Assembly: GCA_021234155.1 (NCBI GenBank)
Contig: JAJEKV010000056.1
Span: forward strand, 7,853,435-7,917,434
Length of the DNA stretch: 64,000 bases
Source: Isoetes taiwanensis
Lineage: Eukaryota; Streptophyta; Lycopodiopsida; Isoetales; Isoetaceae
Direction: 5' to 3'
Position numbers and translations under genes: made by a program. This document shows positions 61,780-64,000 of this stretch, piece after piece; position 1 is the stretch's first letter, and every line of letters begins with the position of its first letter. The notes below the pieces were generated by a model. The model made no database searches. It worked only from the letters and a program-made list of their open reading frames with translations, and was not told the DNA's origin.

Positions 61780-62010
61780 AAGAGATCGCGTATTGTCCTG
61801 CAGGAACATGCTCAATATGGAACCGCGTATCACCACGTCCCTTACAAAATGATAATGCTTGGGAATATGCTTATATTTTGATGTTTAATCTCACGGAAAG
61901 CACCAATCATCGCCACCCGTGTTATCCATGAGCACCTGAGCCGTCCGAGTAAGGTCACCGCCTAAAGAAAGTCCTAAACTAATGATCCACGTCGCTAGTG
62001 CCGTGAAACA
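61780..62010 (-). pseudogene. Copia-3 RNase H C-terminal fragment
   Basis: Minus-strand text includes VLMDNTG, then in the next frame KHQNI and YHFVRDVV.RGSI, then EHVPAGQ. These match copia RNase H (DN..A......H.RTKHI...YHF.RD.V..G.I...). Frames change between blocks. Confidence 0.65.
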
Positions 62011-62099
62011 TACCCGCCAAAGTGGATGAGATAGCAGCGTCAAGCTTCTACCGACCAAGCAATAAGATTGGCAAGCGTAGCAATGCCGGCGTGAAATCT

Positions 62100-63200
62100 A
62101 TGCTGTTCTATCACATCGCTAAGTGAGGAATCACTATATGTCGCGAATGAAAAAGATCACTATTGCCGCGATATGTAAGGCCATAATCGCCAGCATCTTT
62201 TAAGTGGTAGCAGAGAATGCCATTTCCAATGCTTGGTGACTGATCTGGCTTAAAATTGGCTTAGAGCTATAAATAACAAATGGCAACATTAGGTTCCGTG
62301 CAAACCATGGCTATAGAGATCAGCAATCAATTGGCCGTAAATGGAACTTTTGCCATAGAAAGATGCTCAACGCCGATTGTACACCTTTTCTTGTGAGAAG
62401 AGTACCGACCATAGGAACTTTTGCATTGTCTGCAATCAGCCATGCCAAAGCTTCGCAAGCATTTCTTCTTCACGTACTTCTTTTGAGAGATATGAAGAAT
62501 CCGCTTGTTCCGGCCTTTGTAATTTGTAAACCCAGACAATAGCGAAGCTTCACCCAAGTCTAACATTTTGGAAACTGTACAGCAAAAGCCTTGTCTTGAA
62601 TTCAAAGAATGTACTATTATTGTCGTTTTATGAGCAAGGAATCATCCGCATACACAAATGATGAGGCAACTTCTGCTCATGATGGATGTAGACATGAGAA
62701 TCACTTCCAATAGGTCGGAATCTTGGTCTTGAAGAAAGAATCATATTCTTGCATCAAGCACGGATGCTTGCTTTAACCTATAAAGTGCCTTCGCTGGTTC
62801 TGTATACCACTGACATAACCTCGAGGTTGTTTTGCCATTAAGAAACACCGCTTTGATTCTGCTGGTAAACCTCAAGGTTATAATGAGCAAAGAAATGCAA
62901 GATAAATATGGAAATGTCATCATTTTGAATCAATCGGAGAAATGCTTCCAAGTAATGCTATATTGGTCGGGCTTAAACTCCTCAGGTAATCCAAGGCAGC
63001 TTTGTAGCCGCCTCGATGGCGCCATCGTGATGGAAATTTTCATTTGTAGACCCATTTGTTACCAAATCTAATCTTCCGATCATGAGGGCCAGGAACCAAA
63101 TCCTAAGTGCTATTTTTGAATACAGAATCCATTTCAGGTCTGGTGCTCATGAAATGAGGTGTAACAACAGCGTTAGCGTCACCATAGTCGGTGGGTTCAC
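62100..63200 (-). pseudogene. Copia-3 reverse transcriptase
   Basis: From right to left: STRPEMDSVFKNST and DLVPGPHDRKI (about 63170-63060) begin the RT, then NKWVYK, then KAVFLNGK (about 62835-62860), AKALYRLKQAS (about 62765-62800), LIICVCG where the YVDD region should lie (about 62650-62670), DLGEASLLSGFTNYKGRN and ISQKKYVKKKCLRSFGMADC (62605-62440). The copia counterparts are N.TW.LV..P, NKWVYKIK, KTAFLNG, KALYGLKQASR, YVDD, DLGE...LG and QKKYA.D.L..F.M..C. The catalytic YVDD is not intact. Confidence 0.85.
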
Positions 63201-63573
63201 CCATAACAGCAAAAGACCAATAAAACTCCATACCGCCGCGCATAATTTCGATAGAGCGCAAAACTCGAGGAGGAAAATCGCCTCTTTTTCCGCTGCGAAC
63301 CAAGTTCTTCTTCAACCTCCTTGATCGATGATTAAAATCACCTCCCCGAATGATGGGTCGCGCGATCTCTCCTTCATCTGATGTGTCAAGATCTCAGCGC
63401 TTCGCAATCAGAAACAGGCCGTAGTTAATCGCAGGCCGGAACCGCCGCAGGCCGACCGCGCGCTAAACCGCAGGTGGCCGGAATATCGTAAACTAAGTCC
63501 ATGGATTTCAGAAGCACCGCCATCCGCTATCCATGCAGATATCACCAAATTCCATAAGCAGTGTTTTTAAACC

Positions 63574-63980
63574 TCACAAATGCCAAACATGTTCGCGGGA
63601 AAATATCGGCCGCTGATATACAACCAGTATCCGGATCAACTGCCTATAACCATGCTTGTATCGGGTCGGTGGAACCATAAAGATCATTTTCTTGCTAGTA
63701 TGCTTAAGTTTCTTGGCGATTAGTTTGGGAATAAGCATAAAGACAGCATTAATCCAAAGACACACAAGTGAGACAACTTGGCTTTATGCCGAAAGCTGGA
63801 GTCGTGAATCCCATTTTTCGCCAAATGCTGGGCAACGGAAGGTAAGCCGAAAATTTTGCATTTCAAACGTTCGAATGCGCTTACATTTGTTGAGCGGCTA
63901 ACGCGCTATGTCAACAATGTTATTGATTTTCCGCTCAAATGGAATCGCCATTTGAGAAGTAATACGCGAACCCTCCTGGA
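63574..63980 (-). pseudogene. Copia-3 integrase C-terminal region
   Basis: Minus-strand 63765-63574 reads IPKLIAKKLKHTSKKMIFM, then RYKHGYRQL and RPIFSREHVWHL. The copia form is RKKLD.KS.KCIFVGY....KGYRLYDP....I.SRDV.F, so this is the segment after the integrase core. Overlapping frames to the right (63766-63900) carry more of the same protein. The catalytic DDE region would lie beyond the window. Confidence 0.7.
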
Positions 63981-64000
63981 AATCGTGGCTTTACGGCGAA

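Larger units (their letters stand above)
61357..64000 (-). mobile_element. Ty1/copia retrotransposon (Copia-3), 3' part, cut by window end
   Basis: Read on the minus strand from the window end: integrase C-terminus, reverse transcriptase, RNase H, then a probable 3' LTR at about 61357-61658. The LTR edge is placed at TTGACA (61653-61658) because minus-strand AGGAGGAG, a polypurine tract, abuts TGTCAAGG there. The left LTR limit (TGCTAGAGAG at 61357) is a guess. Coding blocks are in several frames and include stops. The sequence differs from Copia-1 and Copia-2, so three copia families occur in the window. Confidence 0.8.

Overview
The window looks like nuclear DNA of a land plant. The evidence is a multi-exon gene with GT-AG introns for a plant-type universal stress protein (USP), Ty1/copia elements with an initiator-Met-like primer site, LINE 3' ends with poly(A) tails, and AT-rich microsatellite-bearing spacer. 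A plant reverse transcriptase family at the left edge, which I associate from memory with ferns, mosses and other non-flowering lineages, makes a fern or gymnosperm-like genome plausible. That placement is inference.

Layout. 1-1.4 kb: decayed reverse transcriptase with a GIPMG box and a YMDD catalytic box, truncated by the window edge. 1.7-3.7 kb: cluster of LINE 3' ends, one inserted into another with an 11-bp target duplication. 4.86-5.74 kb: the only gene that reads cleanly, a four-exon USP-domain gene with complete splice sites. 8.7-12.9 kb: minus-strand Ty1/copia element with both LTRs and a perfect CAATG target duplication. 13.4-18.2 kb: plus-strand Ty1/copia element with LTRs, primer site, polypurine tract and AGAAT duplication. 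20.8-21.9 kb: a second, broken USP locus on the minus strand with the same four-exon plan. 22-61 kb: mostly spacer in which I recognise no gene, but which holds two strand-asymmetric GT-rich tracts (31.8 and 37.1 kb), a (GA)n tract (45.75 kb), many two- or three-copy local duplications, and a ~700-bp polypyrimidine tract (60.6-61.3 kb). 61.4-64 kb: 3' half of a third copia element on the minus strand, cut by the window end.

No operon or pathway is visible. The main themes are retroelement turnover, a dispersed inverted USP duplication, and unusual simple-sequence tracts. From about 9 kb rightwards the recognisable proteins are broken mostly by small indels while keeping strongly conserved residues. 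That may be decay or an uncorrected long-read assembly, so frameshifts here should be read with caution.
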